Assembly (NCBI RefSeq): GCF_040939455.1
Contig: NC_134106.1
Span: forward strand, 78,499,001 to 78,563,000
Length of the DNA stretch: 64,000 nucleotides
Direction: 5' to 3'
DNA from: Microcebus murinus
Taxonomy: Eukaryota > Chordata > Mammalia > Primates > Cheirogaleidae
The position numbers and the translations under genes are program-made. The notes under the pieces were generated by a model that did no database searches, was not told where the DNA came from, and worked only from the letters and a program-made list of their open reading frames with translations. Each line of letters begins with the position of its first letter. Position 1 is the first letter of the stretch. Positions 12,910-33,084 of the stretch are shown in pieces.

Positions 12910-14716
12910 GAATGCCACAATAAAGCCTGCAACCTTAAAGAGGGGTAAGACCAGAGAAGCTCCCTGGGGGAGCAGAACAGGCCCCCAAGGTCATCCCTTT
13001 ATGTGAGTCTTTGAATATTTCATCAGAACTCATTAAGAGTAAAAGCAGAACAAAGTCTCAGTCCTGCAAAAAAAAAGAAAGATTCAAAATTTCTTAAGTT
13101 AGGTTCAAATTTCCAATATAGGATGGGATCACGAATGCTGCCCACAATTAGTGAAAGACACATAAGAAGCACCTCAGTTGGATAAATGTAAAATGGAAAT
13201 ACTGTTAGTATTTCCAAATGCTTGAAGGCTAAAGCCAAATGCAAATTTCACAAGCCCTTCACTTGCTCATTTTCAATTAACTTCAAATCACCAAAGTTGT
13301 TCAGTCATTTGCACAGTTTTGAATCAATGCTTAGAGCTGGGGAGTTACAGCGATCTTATTTCCCACCTACAGATCGGGCTGACAAAAACGTTAACACTGC
13401 AACCCAACCTACAACACCACCAGTGAAAGCATCTGTCAGCATCTATCGTAAATATTCTGTGCCACCATCACCTTGAAAAAATGGATTGCTCCACATATCG
13501 CATCACCTTTTTTGGACCATCCTGGTGCAATTTTGTCAACTAAGAGGCCTGAAGGACATTATTTTTGTTTTTAAAATGTGGCAAGATAGACCCCTTTTTA
13601 CAGGAGTTGGTTTCCTTTTACCAACATTTCATATACAAATATTAATATATTTAACAAAAAGACTAAATCTAGGGCATGATACAACACTATAAAAGAAATA
13701 AACTTCAGACAAAAACTGTAAACGAGATGTCAACAAACTAAAATGTAAACTTAATTAAAAAAAAAGAAAAGAAAAGAAAAATCATGAGCAAGATGTAAAC
13801 ATACCAGAGGCACAAGACATAAGCAAGGTGCTCTGGCTGTTGCGACCCCACACAGAATGGTAATCACTGCAGGAGTAACTTCCCCTGTGTTGTAAGCAGC
13901 TTGCTAATCAAAGCCAGAAAAGTATCCCCCAAACCAAAATGCATCCAAGGCCTGCAGTGGCACATTCTGTATGAGGGGTGAGAGAATCAGAGAACATTAT
14001 ATAATAATAGCAACTAGCTCTTAGCCTGATAAGCAACAGATACAGACTCCTAACGAAGGGACATTCTAGGTAATGTCCTCATTTGGCCAAGAAAACTTGT
14101 AAGCAAGCTATCATGGAAAGAAAAGACTTGAAACATATTGTCTGACAAATGCCACGTGGCTCTATAGCCACCAAGTCACAGTGGCAGGAAGAAGAAATGC
14201 ATGTGCCTGGTGGGCTTGTTGTCACAGATGCAAAAAACTTCAGTGCCTAACTGAGCTCCAAAACACAGTCATCACTGCTTTAATGTTTGTTAACTTTTCA
14301 AAGACACTGAATTTTTTTTTTACCAAATCTCAATGCCATTTTCATAGTATTTGTGGGTAGAGCAGGAGAGGCGTGGGGGAGTCGATCCATTTGCTTGAAA
14401 TGTGTTTCATTGATAATAAAGTCAGATGAAGGGAGGGTAAGAGAAGAAGGGCAGGGTATTTGGTAACATGTAATCTAGTAAATGTCTGGCACAAAAATAA
14501 CTGACTTATTTTTGTTATTCAGTTACCCATGAATACATATCAATCAAAAAATAATTGGGGCATATTAATTAATACTGAAAGTAATCAATAGGATAAGAGC
14601 TGGGTTCCTCTGAACTGGCAGTCAAGCTTTTGGTGTGCTGTATTGCACCTGGTTAACTAACCCATGAGATTTTGGTTGAATTTTCTAAGAAGTCATAGTT
14701 TAGCATTAGAATAGAA

Positions 14717-14767
14717 AGTGTGTGTCTGTGATTGTGTGTGTGTATGTGTGCGTGTGTACATGTGTAC
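14717..14767. repeat. TG-rich simple repeat in AFF3 3' UTR
   Basis: Interrupted (TG)n over about 50 bp ('gtgtgtctgtgattgtgtg', 'tgtatgtgtgcgtgtg'). It is followed 85 bp later by a CA-rich tract (14851-14910), so the two can pair in the transcript. Confidence 0.9.
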
Positions 14768-14841
14768 TTCCTCTAATCAGGAACATCCAATCACTTGGTC
14801 TAGCCTGGAGTTACGGAAACTAGACAAGGCGAATGTGTTCT

Positions 14842-14882
14842 GAAGAGCTGCCTGTCTCACACACATACACAGGCAGCTTCTC
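14842..14882 (-). other. Hairpin in proximal AFF3 3' UTR with a UG-rich loop
   Basis: On the mRNA strand the arms GAGAAGCUGCCUG and CAGGCAGCUCUUC pair at 11 of 13 positions (nine consecutive pairs next to the loop). The 15-nt loop reads UGUAUGUGUGUGAGA. It lies about 165-205 nt past the stop codon. Confidence 0.7.
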
Positions 14883-15045
14883 ACACACCCACACATACAA
14901 ACACACAGGCCCTGGGAAAAGACCACTGAGGAAAGGTTCACCGCAGTTTGATAAACGCTGTGGCTGGGAATGTCAGTAGCACAGTGTCCAGAAACATTGA
15001 GCCGTCGTGGAGACAAGAGCACAGGCCGGCTCAAGGGCGAGGTCC

Positions 15046-17520
<2,475 letters not shown>

Positions 17521-17747
17521 CTCGGTTCTCCTTGGCCAGGTTGTCGGCCATCTCCCAGTAGTCGTAGCTGTGCAGGATGCTGTTGGTGATGCTCACGTGG
17601 TTGGCCGCCATCTGGTGGATGCGCTGCGGGATGCTGACGATGGTCGACGGGGACAGGGTGGCGCTGGTGCTGGAGAGGCTGCCCTGAGACCCCACGGAGC
17701 TGGCGGGAGAGGGGTTGGGAGACATGGGGGATGGGGTTCCAGTGCTC
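17521..17747 (-). CDS. AFF3: AFF3 window exon 11 (C-terminal homology domain)
   Basis: 227-nt exon. Acceptor CCTTCCAG lies above 17747 and donor CGAG|GTGTGT below 17521. The first base completes a Lys codon (AA|G) and the last base starts the Glu codon completed by the final exon. It encodes a Ser/Pro-rich stretch ([20 protein letters not shown]) and then the helical [19 protein letters not shown] and [17 protein letters not shown] segments of the C-terminal homology domain. The Ser/Pro part is a likely phosphorylated loop (inference). Only 132 bp separate it from the next exon upstream, the shortest intron in the window. Confidence 0.96.
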
Positions 17748-17879
17748 CTGGAAGGGGAGAGGTAGAGAAACCAGAGTGGCGAGGTCGGGAACAGGCGCGC
17801 GCGCGGGGCGGCCCCTGGGGCACGCAAGCAAAGCATGCATGGTCCGGCTACGGCTTTCACTTGGGCGAAGCGAACTTAC

Positions 17880-17929
17880 TTTCCACTGGCCCCCCACGGG
17901 GATGGGGCTTGGGCAGCTTTAGATGAATT
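17880..17929 (-). CDS. AFF3: AFF3 window exon 10 (50-nt microexon-like)
   Basis: Short 50-nt exon encoding NSSKAAQAPSPWGASG plus the first two bases of a Lys codon. Acceptor is TTTTCCTGCAG and donor GGAAA|GTAAGT, a strong match to consensus. It links the preceding helix (ALIDYFK) to the Ser/Pro-rich loop of the next exon. Sequence and phase match human AFF3 closely as I recall it. Because 50 is not a multiple of 3, skipping it would shift the frame. Confidence 0.95.
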
Positions 17930-19361
17930 CTGCAGGAAAATAAGAACACCGACAGTGAGTGCCATCTGCTTGAGGTTACACGGCAGACGATGGCGTGTTC
18001 TCGGGTGTCTCCGGGAAGACAGAAGGGCAGACGCTGCAGACGAAACTGGGTCTGCAAAGTTCCAAGGACAAGGCTGCTCCTCTCTGGAAGCTTGTCTGGG
18101 ACAGCTGCACGGCCTGGGGGGCCCCACAGTGGGCTACAATGAAGGCCTTGCCCCACAGCCTGGGTTTTCATGTACAAATTTTAGGTACCACGTTAAATCA
18201 TAATCCCAAGGGTCTGTTAAATCCCGAACCAGGCTAATTTTTCCATCATAAACTAGTCTAATTTTTCTGAAAAGGAAAAAAAGCATAGAAACTTGCTTAT
18301 TCCCCCACCACTCCCAGAACACCTGATATTTAACAGTAGGGCAAATTTGCAGAAACTGTTGACATATATTTACTTAATGCCTGAAAATATATAAAACATC
18401 AAATTCTATAATTTTAACTTATTAAAAGCATTTCTTGTAAAGGAAGTTGCTCTTAGATATTCCTAAAAGAATAGATTAAAATATATTTCCTAAACAGACA
18501 GGATATTCTCAAATTCTGGTTTACCTGAATATTCTGATTTAGGATGTTATGTTGCATGAACCAGGTATTTGCATCAAGCATTTAAAAGAGGTTTTGTCTT
18601 TAGCAAGGAAAGTTTGCTAAATGCACAGTTAGGTTTCCTCTCTGAGAGCCCAATAATGCTTTCTTGGACAGAAGTCTGCAGGACTGTTAGGGAAAGAAAC
18701 AGTCTTTGTGATGCTGATGGAAATTTTCCCTTACTGAGACAAGAAAATAGCCTCAGCCTGGCTCCCCAGAGACAACGTGTTTCTTTTGGTTAGAAAGAAC
18801 TTTATGAAGTGGTGACTGATTTTTCTAGTTTCAGTGCAGGTGTTATTAAAATGGCAAGAAATGGCCTGTCAGAACTCAGGGGCACTACAGCAGCAGCAAG
18901 GTGTAAATATAAGGATAGAATTACAAACCATACTACTTTTACTTGTCTCAGGGAATGGAATTATTTTCATAGAGAGAATTAGAAAAAGAAAACCTTCTTT
19001 AATAGGGGAGCTGATCTTCTCTTTCCTAACACATGTTATTGACACCTTTCTCAATCTGGGTTTCTGGATTGAGCACTTGGTTTCTACTTCATCATGGGAT
19101 TCTATTAATAAGAATGTGACGTATAGAATAGATGTTCCAAATATAGTAAGAATGCTAAGAGGAGAGAGGGAGAGAGGTTTTGGGGTTGCAGAAACAGTTC
19201 AGTTAAAGGTGCTAAAGGGAGAAAGAAGTCTTCTGCCTCTTCCCCTACCACTACATAACAGGACCAAGAAACACTGGTGGGAACAAAGTCCGTTTTTCAA
19301 AGACAGCTCTATACTCATTAGACAAATTATCTCTGCTACCCAAAGGTTTCATAATCTCTGA

Positions 19362-19661
<300 letters not shown>

Positions 19662-19689
19662 CTTTAAGTAGCATTTAAATGGCCTTTGC

Positions 19690-19975
19690 AACTTTGTACC
19701 TTTTAGATACAAAGTTTCAGTTAGCAGGAATAAATTCTGGAGATCTATTGTACAGCATGGTGGCTATAATTAATAATAATGGATAGTATATTGAGAATCT
19801 TTGAGAGTTGATTCTAAATGTTCCCATCACAAAAATGAGGTGATGGATATGCTCATTAGTTTGATTTAATCATTCCACAATGTATACATATATCAAAACA
19901 TCACATTATATGCCATATATATATATATATATACACACACACAATCTGTCATTGGTCAATTAAAATTTTTTTTTA
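19690..19975 (+). repeat. L1MA-like 3' UTR end
   Basis: Contains the 3'-UTR phrases 'gatctattgtacagcatgg', 'ggctataattaataataat' and 'cattccacaatgtatacat', followed by a (TA)n/(CA)n stretch at about 19915-19942 and an A/T-rich end. These are typical of the 3' end of middle-aged primate L1 elements. There is no coding potential. Confidence 0.75.
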
Positions 19976-20286
19976 AAAACTCCTCTTTGATTAAGTATAA
20001 ATGCCATTAACTCTTGGAGGGCAAACTAATTTTTAGGTTGTATTCTCTATCCGTTCTGTGTATATTCATGGGCTGCATGTATATATCTTCCTGTATCCCT
20101 TAAAAGTTCTGTTGTAACCCCTTGTGGCTCACAGAATTCAGCTTCCCTCTTTTTCCCCCCATATACATACCCATATATATTTATATATATGTACATACAT
20201 AAGCATAAATAATCAAATACATTGTGGCTATTATTATTTTAAAGAAACTCTTACTGTTAAAGAAAAATAATGTTTTAGTTTCCTTC

Positions 20287-20610
<324 letters not shown>

Positions 20611-21587
20611 TAGCTTCAATTTTAATTCTAGCATTTTTCTTGATTGGAACCAACTCTCTATTATTAGCTCTTAGATTCCAAATTTCTGAAAACTGCTGAT
20701 CTTGACTTTAGGTGCCCAAAGGAAAGGGAAGGCTCAGTGCCAGTTGTTGTCATTAGGCCTAGAGAGTGATCTCCTTGGCTCAGCCCCTGGGTACTCTACA
20801 TGCACAATTAGGAAGGAGGCAGTGTGCTGGACACAGCCCATGGGACCCCCCAACATAGCCTAGTCGCTACGGGTAATCTCCAAGAAGCGAAGGTTGGGGA
20901 TTAAGGGATCTCAAAATGGCTGTGTATCTGACAAAGCATTGGTGGAGGTAGTGGTGGTATAATTTCTATTTTCTATAGATAAACAGAGAGAGAAGAGGCC
21001 CAGAAATATCAAATGAATTATTAACTTCAGGTTGACTTCACAATAGTATATCAGAGAAGGTTTTTAAAAAATTTATTCTCCCAGTGAAAATAGTTTCATA
21101 CCCTGAGATAAGTAAAGGCTACATGGTTTGCAGTTTTATTCATCTAGTGCCTCTGAGGTCTGACGAGCCATTTCTTACTTACCATGTTAAATAATACCTT
21201 GATTAAAAATTAAATTAGCTACTAGAGACTACCTAAGAGGAACTAGCCCTAAGTAGTTACTTCTAAGGGGAAGAAGCTCTAACCAAACATGAAAAATTGA
21301 TATGAGCTATAAAGATGAATTTCCTAGGACACTGGAATGAGTAACTGGATCTTCTTTCTCTTGAGGCTGTAAAAATATGTAGACATGAAGGCAGAGGAGT
21401 AAATTCAATAGACTCTCAAGGCCCTGTTTCTGAGCCCTGAAAGCCACAAGTGTGTCATAAACGGAGTTAGTCTGCAGACCAGAGGTGACCTCTATCTGCC
21501 CCAAAGCAATGGGTTCTACCAGGCATCCTCATTCATGCCCTTGACAGGGAGACAATGGAATACAAGGAACAATAACAATGCGCCTCA

Positions 21588-23630
<2,043 letters not shown>

Positions 23631-24178
23631 TCACAGTGCTTGCTGATAATTCTTCCTTAAAAGCCAGCTGATGCTGCTCCATTTCCCCCAAGCATTACAT
23701 TACTGTGAAGACTAGACCAAAATGACTTTTATGACTGCCTTGCTACTTTCTGCTCTTTAACAATACAAGTTCAAATGTTACAGATTGTCGGGAGTGATAC
23801 CTGCTCAAGAACTATTCATGTCTATGGTAACATGTCCATTTCCCCCAAATTTTGATTTATGGCTGAGTGGCAGACAGAAGGAGGCAAAGTTCAATCCTCT
23901 GGGCTCACTCCAGAGGAATTTTCATCCCTGATGCTCAGATGAATGCTTAGTCTTATCCCTTATTCTTTGTTATATAACTCTTACTTTGACAGCAGTGTAT
24001 GTATCCTGGGCACATTTTAAATCTATATTTGCTCCCACAGACATGTATTAGGAGAAACTAGCGGATTTTATGGACTGCACTTAATTCCATTTATTTCTCT
24101 AAACCAGGGGGACTGTGGCCATGGCTTTCTCCCTATAGCATATGAAATTACATAGGCAGACTCTTAGAGAGCACTCAG

Positions 24179-24405
24179 GCAGTATGTATAATGGTCAGAG
24201 AGTCCTAGGTTCAAATCCCAGTTCAGCCACTTACTAGTTGTGAGAGCTTAGACAAATGTATTAACACCTTTAAGCCTCCATTTCCTTATTTAAAAAATAA
24301 GACTGCCAATCACATAGCATCCTTGTAAGAGTTAACCAAGATAGTATTTGCAAAGCTCTTGGCACAGCTGGTGGTTCCTTATAAATTGCTCAAGAAATGA
24401 TACCA
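24179..24405 (+). repeat. MIR element
   Basis: Shows the tRNA-like and core parts in order: 'ggttcaaatcccagttcagcc', 'cacttactagttgtgag', 'cctccatttccttattt', 'gcaaagctcttggcaca' and 'ataaattgctc'. Diverged as expected for an old mammalian SINE. Confidence 0.85.
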
Positions 24406-25392
24406 TTAATCATTATACTACCTCTGCAACATGCAGATTGATAGGGTTTTTGAGTGTATCTCTTTGCATAGTTTTCACAGTGGTTGCTCTGGGTATTACA
24501 ATACACATATAGGACTTGGCACAATTTATTGGTATCAATATTTTCCCACTTGGAGTGAAGTGTGGAAGCCTTACTTCAATTTAAGTGCCTTGTCGTCTCC
24601 ATTTTTAGATAGCATTGTCTCAAGTATCAGATGGTGGTGTAATTTTTGTTCCAATCATCAACTATGACTTACTAATAAACTCATGAGAATAGTTTATTCT
24701 ATATATTTATATGTCTGTTTTTTCTTCCTTCCTGATGCCCCCAAATTCCTTCTTTTGTCATTTCCTTTCTGTCTGAGGAACTTCCTTTAGCCAATCTTTA
24801 AGGGTGGGTCTGTTAGAGACAAATACTTTTCATTTTCCTTAGTCTGAGAATATTTTTATTTCTTCATTCCTGAAGAGTGGTTTCACTGAGTCTAGAAATC
24901 ACGGCTTGACACCTCTCTCTCTCTCTCTCACCTGGAAAATGTCAGGCAACTCTGCCTGGCCTCCCTGGTTTCTGATGAGAAGTCTGCTGCCAGGACTTTT
25001 TCCCTCTTGTGTTCAGAAATGTAATTATAATTTGTCTTGGTGTGCATTTCCTTGAGTTTATCCTATTTTGGTTTTTCTCAGCTTGAACCTATAGGTTTAT
25101 GTTTTTTGCTGAATTTGGCAAATTTCAGACATTACTTCTTTAGATACTCTCTCAGTTCCACTCTTTTCTCACTCCTTCTGGGATTCCAACGATACAAATG
25201 TTGGATCGTCTATTGTACTCAAGGCTCTTCTTATAGTTTTTTCAGTTTATTTCCTCACTGTTACTCAGATTGGGTACATTATATTTTCTGTCTTCAAATT
25301 CATTGATTCTATTCTCTGTCATCTCTGCTGTACTACTGAGTCCATTTTTTTTGTTCTATTATCATATCTTTCAGTTCCATAATTCCCATTTG

Positions 25393-25395
<3 letters not shown>

Positions 25396-25434
<39 letters not shown>
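25396..25434. repeat. (TA)n microsatellite
   Basis: About 19 uninterrupted TA units inside the old L1-like repeat. Confidence 0.95.
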
Positions 25435-25438
<4 letters not shown>

Positions 25439-25697
25439 TCTATTTTTTTGACAAGATTTTCTATTTTTTTGTTTGTTGCAAGACAATTGTAATTATTTAC
25501 TGAAGTATTTTTATGATGGCTGCTTTAAAATCCTTGTCATATAATTCCAACGTCTTAATTGTTTTGGTATTGGTGTCAGTTGATCATCTTTTTTTCATTC
25601 CAGTTGTGATTTTCTTGGTTCCTGGTATGACAATTGAGCTCCTGGCATATCCTGGACATTTCAACTGTTATATTAGGGGACTGTGGTTCCTACTTAA

Positions 25698-26047
25698 CCA
25701 CTTTGGGACCAGCGTTGACTGTAGTCGACAGCCACCGATGAACGCGCACAGCGACTTTAGCCGACAGCCGTGATATGACTTTCCTAATTTTTCATTTATC
25801 AAAATAAAATTGTGAACATTTAAAAATAATGTAATGAAAACATATATGTATATGTTACCTCTTCTGATATTTACATTACAAGTAAAGCTGCCTGTAAAGT
25901 AAAACAAGCTCTCAGTGCTTTAAAGCTTTCCTCATCACACAAGAGCAAAACAGATTCGTCGTCAATGCACAGCACAAACTATCGTGCGGACTATGAGTGC
26001 CGGCTGTGGGCAAGGTTTTGCGGCTGGTGAGCACGGTCCTGAAGTGG
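25698..26047. mobile_element. piggyBac-type MITE with TTAA target duplication
   Basis: A 350-bp insert is bounded by TTAA at 25694-25697 and 26048-26051. The ends are inverted: CCACTTTGGGACC on the left and, read from the right on the other strand, CCACTTCAGGACC (11 of 13 matching). Both ends are CpG-rich (agtcgacagccaccg, attcgtcgtcaatg) while the middle is AT-rich. No transposase frame is present, so it would be mobilised in trans. TTAA duplication is the hallmark of piggyBac. Such elements were recently active in mouse lemurs among primates. The retained CpGs suggest a young insertion. Confidence 0.85.
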
Positions 26048-28169
26048 TTAAGTCCTTTCTTTTAGCAAGCAGTCACCCTCTCTGGGTTTACCAAGCAAGT
26101 CCTAGACTACTTCTGGGGCTGTGGTTCCAAGTATAATTTAATTTTCAGAGCCTTCCTGACAGTCTTTTGGTCTGCTTGGTTGATCTGGTGGCACTAGGGC
26201 TCCAACTGGTCCCTGACGGTGCTACCTGGGGCAAGGTGGAGGGTGAGAGGAGAGGCTCTCCAGGCTGGGCCCCTGGGTGGCAGTGCTCCACTGACCTTGG
26301 CCCTGTGGGGTCCCCTGATGCAGAAAGGCATTCTCCTGCCTGTGAGGACACAGAGCACATCTGGGCTATGCCCTATGGTGGCAAGATCCCCAGTGCCAGT
26401 GCTCCTGGCCCCCCAGTGTCTCTCAGTGGGAGAGAGTGATGTCAGGCTAGGTGGGCAATGTGCAGATTTATGTAGCAAATTAATTGCTGATGTTTTCTAA
26501 CTTAGGTTAAAAAATCCCCACCTCTTTTTATTTTCTGGGTAGTTTAAGGGATTCTCTTCATTCTGAACTATCTAGAAGATGGATTGTGTTCTCCACTGTG
26601 CAAAGTTACTTGCATGAGTGGGCACAGTGGGTGTGACACCCCAGTACCCCCAGATGCATCTGACTGGCATCCAGCTTTTCTTATTGTTTGGACTTATTCA
26701 TTTCAGTTTAAAAATGTGAATGACTTTAAGCAGGTCATGATATTCCAGTTCCCTGCAGGCCCTGTGCCTACTTATTCATTCATTCCTCACATATCTATTG
26801 AGCACATACTGTATGCCAGGAAGAACTATTCTAGGGACTAGGGATACATCAATGGACAAATCAGATAAAAAACAAAAAACTCCCTATGCGCAAGGCACTC
26901 ACATTTCAGAGTATTATATATATTACTGCTTTGTTTCCGCCTAGTTGCACCCACTTTCTTCCCTGCTGCTGTGGGCATCTGAGGCTGTTCTGAGAAAGGA
27001 GCATGAGAGGATCTAGGATCTGTTAGACTAATTTTAACAGTTTTTTACTCTATTGTTCTCTTTTCTTCACTCTTGAAAGTACTAGCCCATATAAGAAGAG
27101 AGTATAAAGGAATCGCCAATACATTGGTTAGTAGAAATATTTTAATAAGAAAAATGACTAGGTAGTGTTGACTTTCAAAATATTCTCAAGAGATGCTTTT
27201 TGTAGGTGATGTGTTCTCTGATGTCAGGATGGCAGTTTCCAAGGCTGGACACTATTTACTGAAGGAGAGTAGTGTAAAATACCAAGGGGCATCTCTGAGC
27301 CAGTGTAGACCAAAACAACTATATCCTAAGAAGATTAGAAATCTTCCATGTGGAATGTCAGTATACGGTAAAAAAAACAAACAAAAAAACCCAAAAAAAC
27401 TAACCTTAGGGTTGCATAGAGTCTCAGAATCAGAAAAGCCATTTACAATTAGTTTGAGGAAGAATTATTTCATATAATGGGTATTAGACATTATCCCAAG
27501 CAGTTAAACTGGCAAAAAACATAAAACCATATGATGAAGGTTTGCAGTAGGGTTAATGGATGAAATTTCCTTAATTGTTCATTGAAGAGATGTTAATGAA
27601 TGTGCCTTTCCAGGTCTCCACTGTGGAACTCCAGGGTCTCCCACTAAACACCTAGAGGTGTCCCTGTCAGAGACCCTACACATCTGCTCATGCCACACGT
27701 CTCGGCTCAGACTGGGGGACAGTGCCCATGTCCAGGCTGTGGCCCGGAGCTGCAGGAGCACCCCCTGGATGGTGCACTACAGGATAACTTCTCCTTCCAT
27801 AAGATCCCCCTGAACCCAATCTTCTTTTCTTTCATCAGTTACTCCTGAATCGTTTACGGATGGAGTTAAAGGTTTAGATTATACTTATCTTATGAGGTGA
27901 AATGAGCTCCAAATCTGCCACTTCCTAACTGGAGGAAGCAGGCATGTCTCAGACTCAGCCTCTTCCCTCAGCAATCCAGGGTTACAGGCACTGCCCGGCT
28001 TCACTCGCACACACAGCGGAGGAGGCAGAGGGTGCCAAAGCGCCTCGTGAAATCTTATGCTCTTATTTTTGGAGGATGACGGTGCAGGCTGACATTCTTT
28101 CCTCTGTGTTGAATACTTACACATGCTCCTCACCTCCCCTCACCTCCCAGCAAGAAGACGCAGTGCTCA

Positions 28170-30864
<2,695 letters not shown>

Positions 30865-32299
30865 TCATTGTTTTTTAAGTGCATGATCTTCTGAAAACAT
30901 TCTTTCCTTTCACTCAAACTTAAAGCCCAATTTAAAAACTCTGCTTAATGTGGAATTAAGTATTTTTTCACCTTGCCAAATGACTACCTATATGTAAAAT
31001 ACCACGATTATTTTTCTCTTAAGTTAGTAATTCTTAACACACTCAACATATGCTGGTATCTTCATTTATGGTGGTTTTAACATAGTCCCCTAGTGCCTAA
31101 TTTGTGAATCATATTTTTTACTGTATGGTTAAGAAAACAAGTAAAAAAAATCTCATTTTATATAACATCTACATAAAACAATCCCTTTTTAATGTAAAGA
31201 TTGTAAATATACCTCATAATAATTGTATGGATATGTATGGGTGAGTATATTTATATAGCCTTATGAAAATAAGTGTCATTTATATGCTTAAGTAGTACCT
31301 AGTGTTGTGTATATATATGCTAAATTATTTTAAAGCCTCAAAGTGAAAAATGAAAAAAGGTAACGTATGATTACATTCTAGTTGTAATGAAGTTAACTGT
31401 GAAATGATGTCTACTTTGTAACAATGCAAACATGGCATGTATTCTCCAGAGTTTTGATTAGCTAGCTGGTAAACATTAACAGCAGACATGTGCATTATTA
31501 AAGCAATAACCCTGGCCACTACTGACTGCCAGGAGAGGAAGGTAATTCATCCAGAGACTGATCTGAGTGTGCATAATGACTCCAAGTTAGACTAAGCTAC
31601 TCCTCAGACAGTACCTTTAAGTGCTTAGTCTGATAGATTTTTTTAAATTCTACATCCTCTAGGTACCATCAACACAAACTTTATGTAATCAATAAACTTG
31701 ACCTATTCATAAATATCAGATATATACCAGGACTCCCTGAATGGGAGCTACAACGCAAGCAGTGATATTAATCATGCACTGTTTAACCTATTGCGACATG
31801 CTTATTTTGAACTGCCTTATTTCAGATTCTAATGGACCTTTTACCTTACTCTAATATTAGATAGTCAGAGCATTCCTTTCTCCAAAGAGGTCAAAATGCT
31901 TAGGAAAACAATGCATATCATGACAATGACATTGTGGTTTAATCAATCAGGCATATAAACAAACCAACCAGACTCACAGCAAATAATTAGTTTCAGGTAA
32001 AAAAAAATCACTGCTGTTAGAAAAGGACCTGGTTTTCTGTCTCTTAGTTCTTTATAAAATATTGTTAATACTGCCATGACATTCTGGACTCTTTAACTCC
32101 TCCAACGAAGAAACAAGGAACACAGCTCTGGGATTTCCTTAGTGTGCAGAGTGAAACTCCAGCCTCTGGCTCTTCCACTCTTCACTAGTCTTCTCTCCCC
32201 TCAGGGCCAGAACCTTCCATTCATCTGGATGGCTCTACCACTGGGGGGTGAAGCCTGAGATCTCCTTCATGGGAAAGACCTGCTCCTCCTGGCTCTCCT

Positions 32300-32374
32300 T
32301 GCTTTTCTTTTTTCTTTCCTTTCTTCCTTTCTTTCCTTCCTTTCTTCTCCCTCCCTCCCTTCTTTTTTTTTTTT
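32300..32374. repeat. CT-rich simple repeat (CTTT/CCTT)n
   Basis: Pyrimidine-only run of TTTCC and CTTT units followed by an 11-T stretch. Confidence 0.9.
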
Positions 32375-32579
32375 AAACCTGCTCTGCAGTTAGTGGGACC
32401 AGCTCTGCTTTCTCTAGTTCATATCCTACATGCCCAAATATCCTCCATTGCAACAGCTTTTCAGTTGCCTTTAAGAATGGTTTTCCTTCTTTGTTCACAT
32501 ATTGACTGTCTATTTGGTCTTTGATTCCAACTCTGGCAATTTACATTATTTGTGTTGTTGTTGCTTGTTTGATTTAATA

Positions 32580-32960
32580 AACTTTTTTAGAGCAGTTTTA
32601 GGTTCATGGCAATGTTGAACAGAAAGTATAGAGAGTTCCCATTTCCTCCACCACCCCAACCCCAGCCTCCATCACTGTCAATATCCTGAACCACAGCGGT
32701 GCATCTGTTACCATCAAAGAACCTATATGGACACACCATTACCACCCCAAGTCCACAGTTTACGTTAGGACTGGCTCTTGGTGCTGGACATTCTGTGGGT
32801 TTGGACAAATGAATAATGAAATGTATCCGCAATTATAATTATAATGTTACACAGAGTAGTTTCACTGCCCTAAAGTCCTCTTCATTATTTTTCGTTCGTC
32901 CTTTTATTTCATACCCTAACAAGGGAGACCAGACCTCACCTCAAGTGCAAGCTCAGATCT
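32580..32960 (-). repeat. Old L1 fragment, antisense
   Basis: Contains 'agagcagttttaggttcatgg', 'agtatagagagttccc', 'ccacagtttacgttagg', 'gtgggtttggacaaatg' and 'tagtttcactgccctaaag', phrases familiar from antisense L1M-class sequence. No open frame. Orientation and class are from memory. Confidence 0.6.
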
Positions 32961-33084
32961 GACAAGCCTGGGCTTCAGATAGGCCCCGGAGCCTATTTAT
33001 TCTAGAGGAGAATTCGGCTGTCTTGATCCACGTCTCCCTTGTTACCAAATGCTATGAATGCTTCTTCGTAAACATTTCTCATTT

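Larger units (their letters stand above)
9400..15045 (-). other. AFF3: AFF3 3' UTR (probable; distal end not determined)
   Basis: The stretch below the TAG stop is AT-rich, has no convincing coding frame and few repeats, apart from an old L1 3' end at about 12430-12620 and TG/CA-rich tracts at 14717-14767 and 14851-14910. The family gene has a long 3' UTR, several kb in human as I recall, so most of this stretch is probably transcribed. No decisive polyadenylation signal was found. Minus-strand ATTAAA occurs at 14279-14284 and about 11492, and AATAAA at 6805-6810, 6159-6164 and 6030-6035, so the left boundary given is only a guess. It carries strong hairpins at 14842-14882 and 12875-12909. 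Confidence 0.5.
24430..26480. repeat. Old L1-like long repeat, split by a piggyBac MITE
   Basis: Text such as 'gagtttatcctattttgg', 'aacctataggtttatg', 'actccttctgggattcc' and 'gattctattctctgtc' is familiar from old L1-class repeats. After the piggyBac element the same repeat resumes ('cttttagcaagcagtcac'). It contains a (TA)n run at 25396-25434 and a CT-rich tract near 24915-24935. Orientation and subfamily are not assigned, and both outer ends are approximate. Confidence 0.55.

Noticed and set aside
18834..19361. Plus-strand open frame of 175 codons
   Set aside because: No recognisable protein features, opposite to the host gene, and no promoter or splice context seen.
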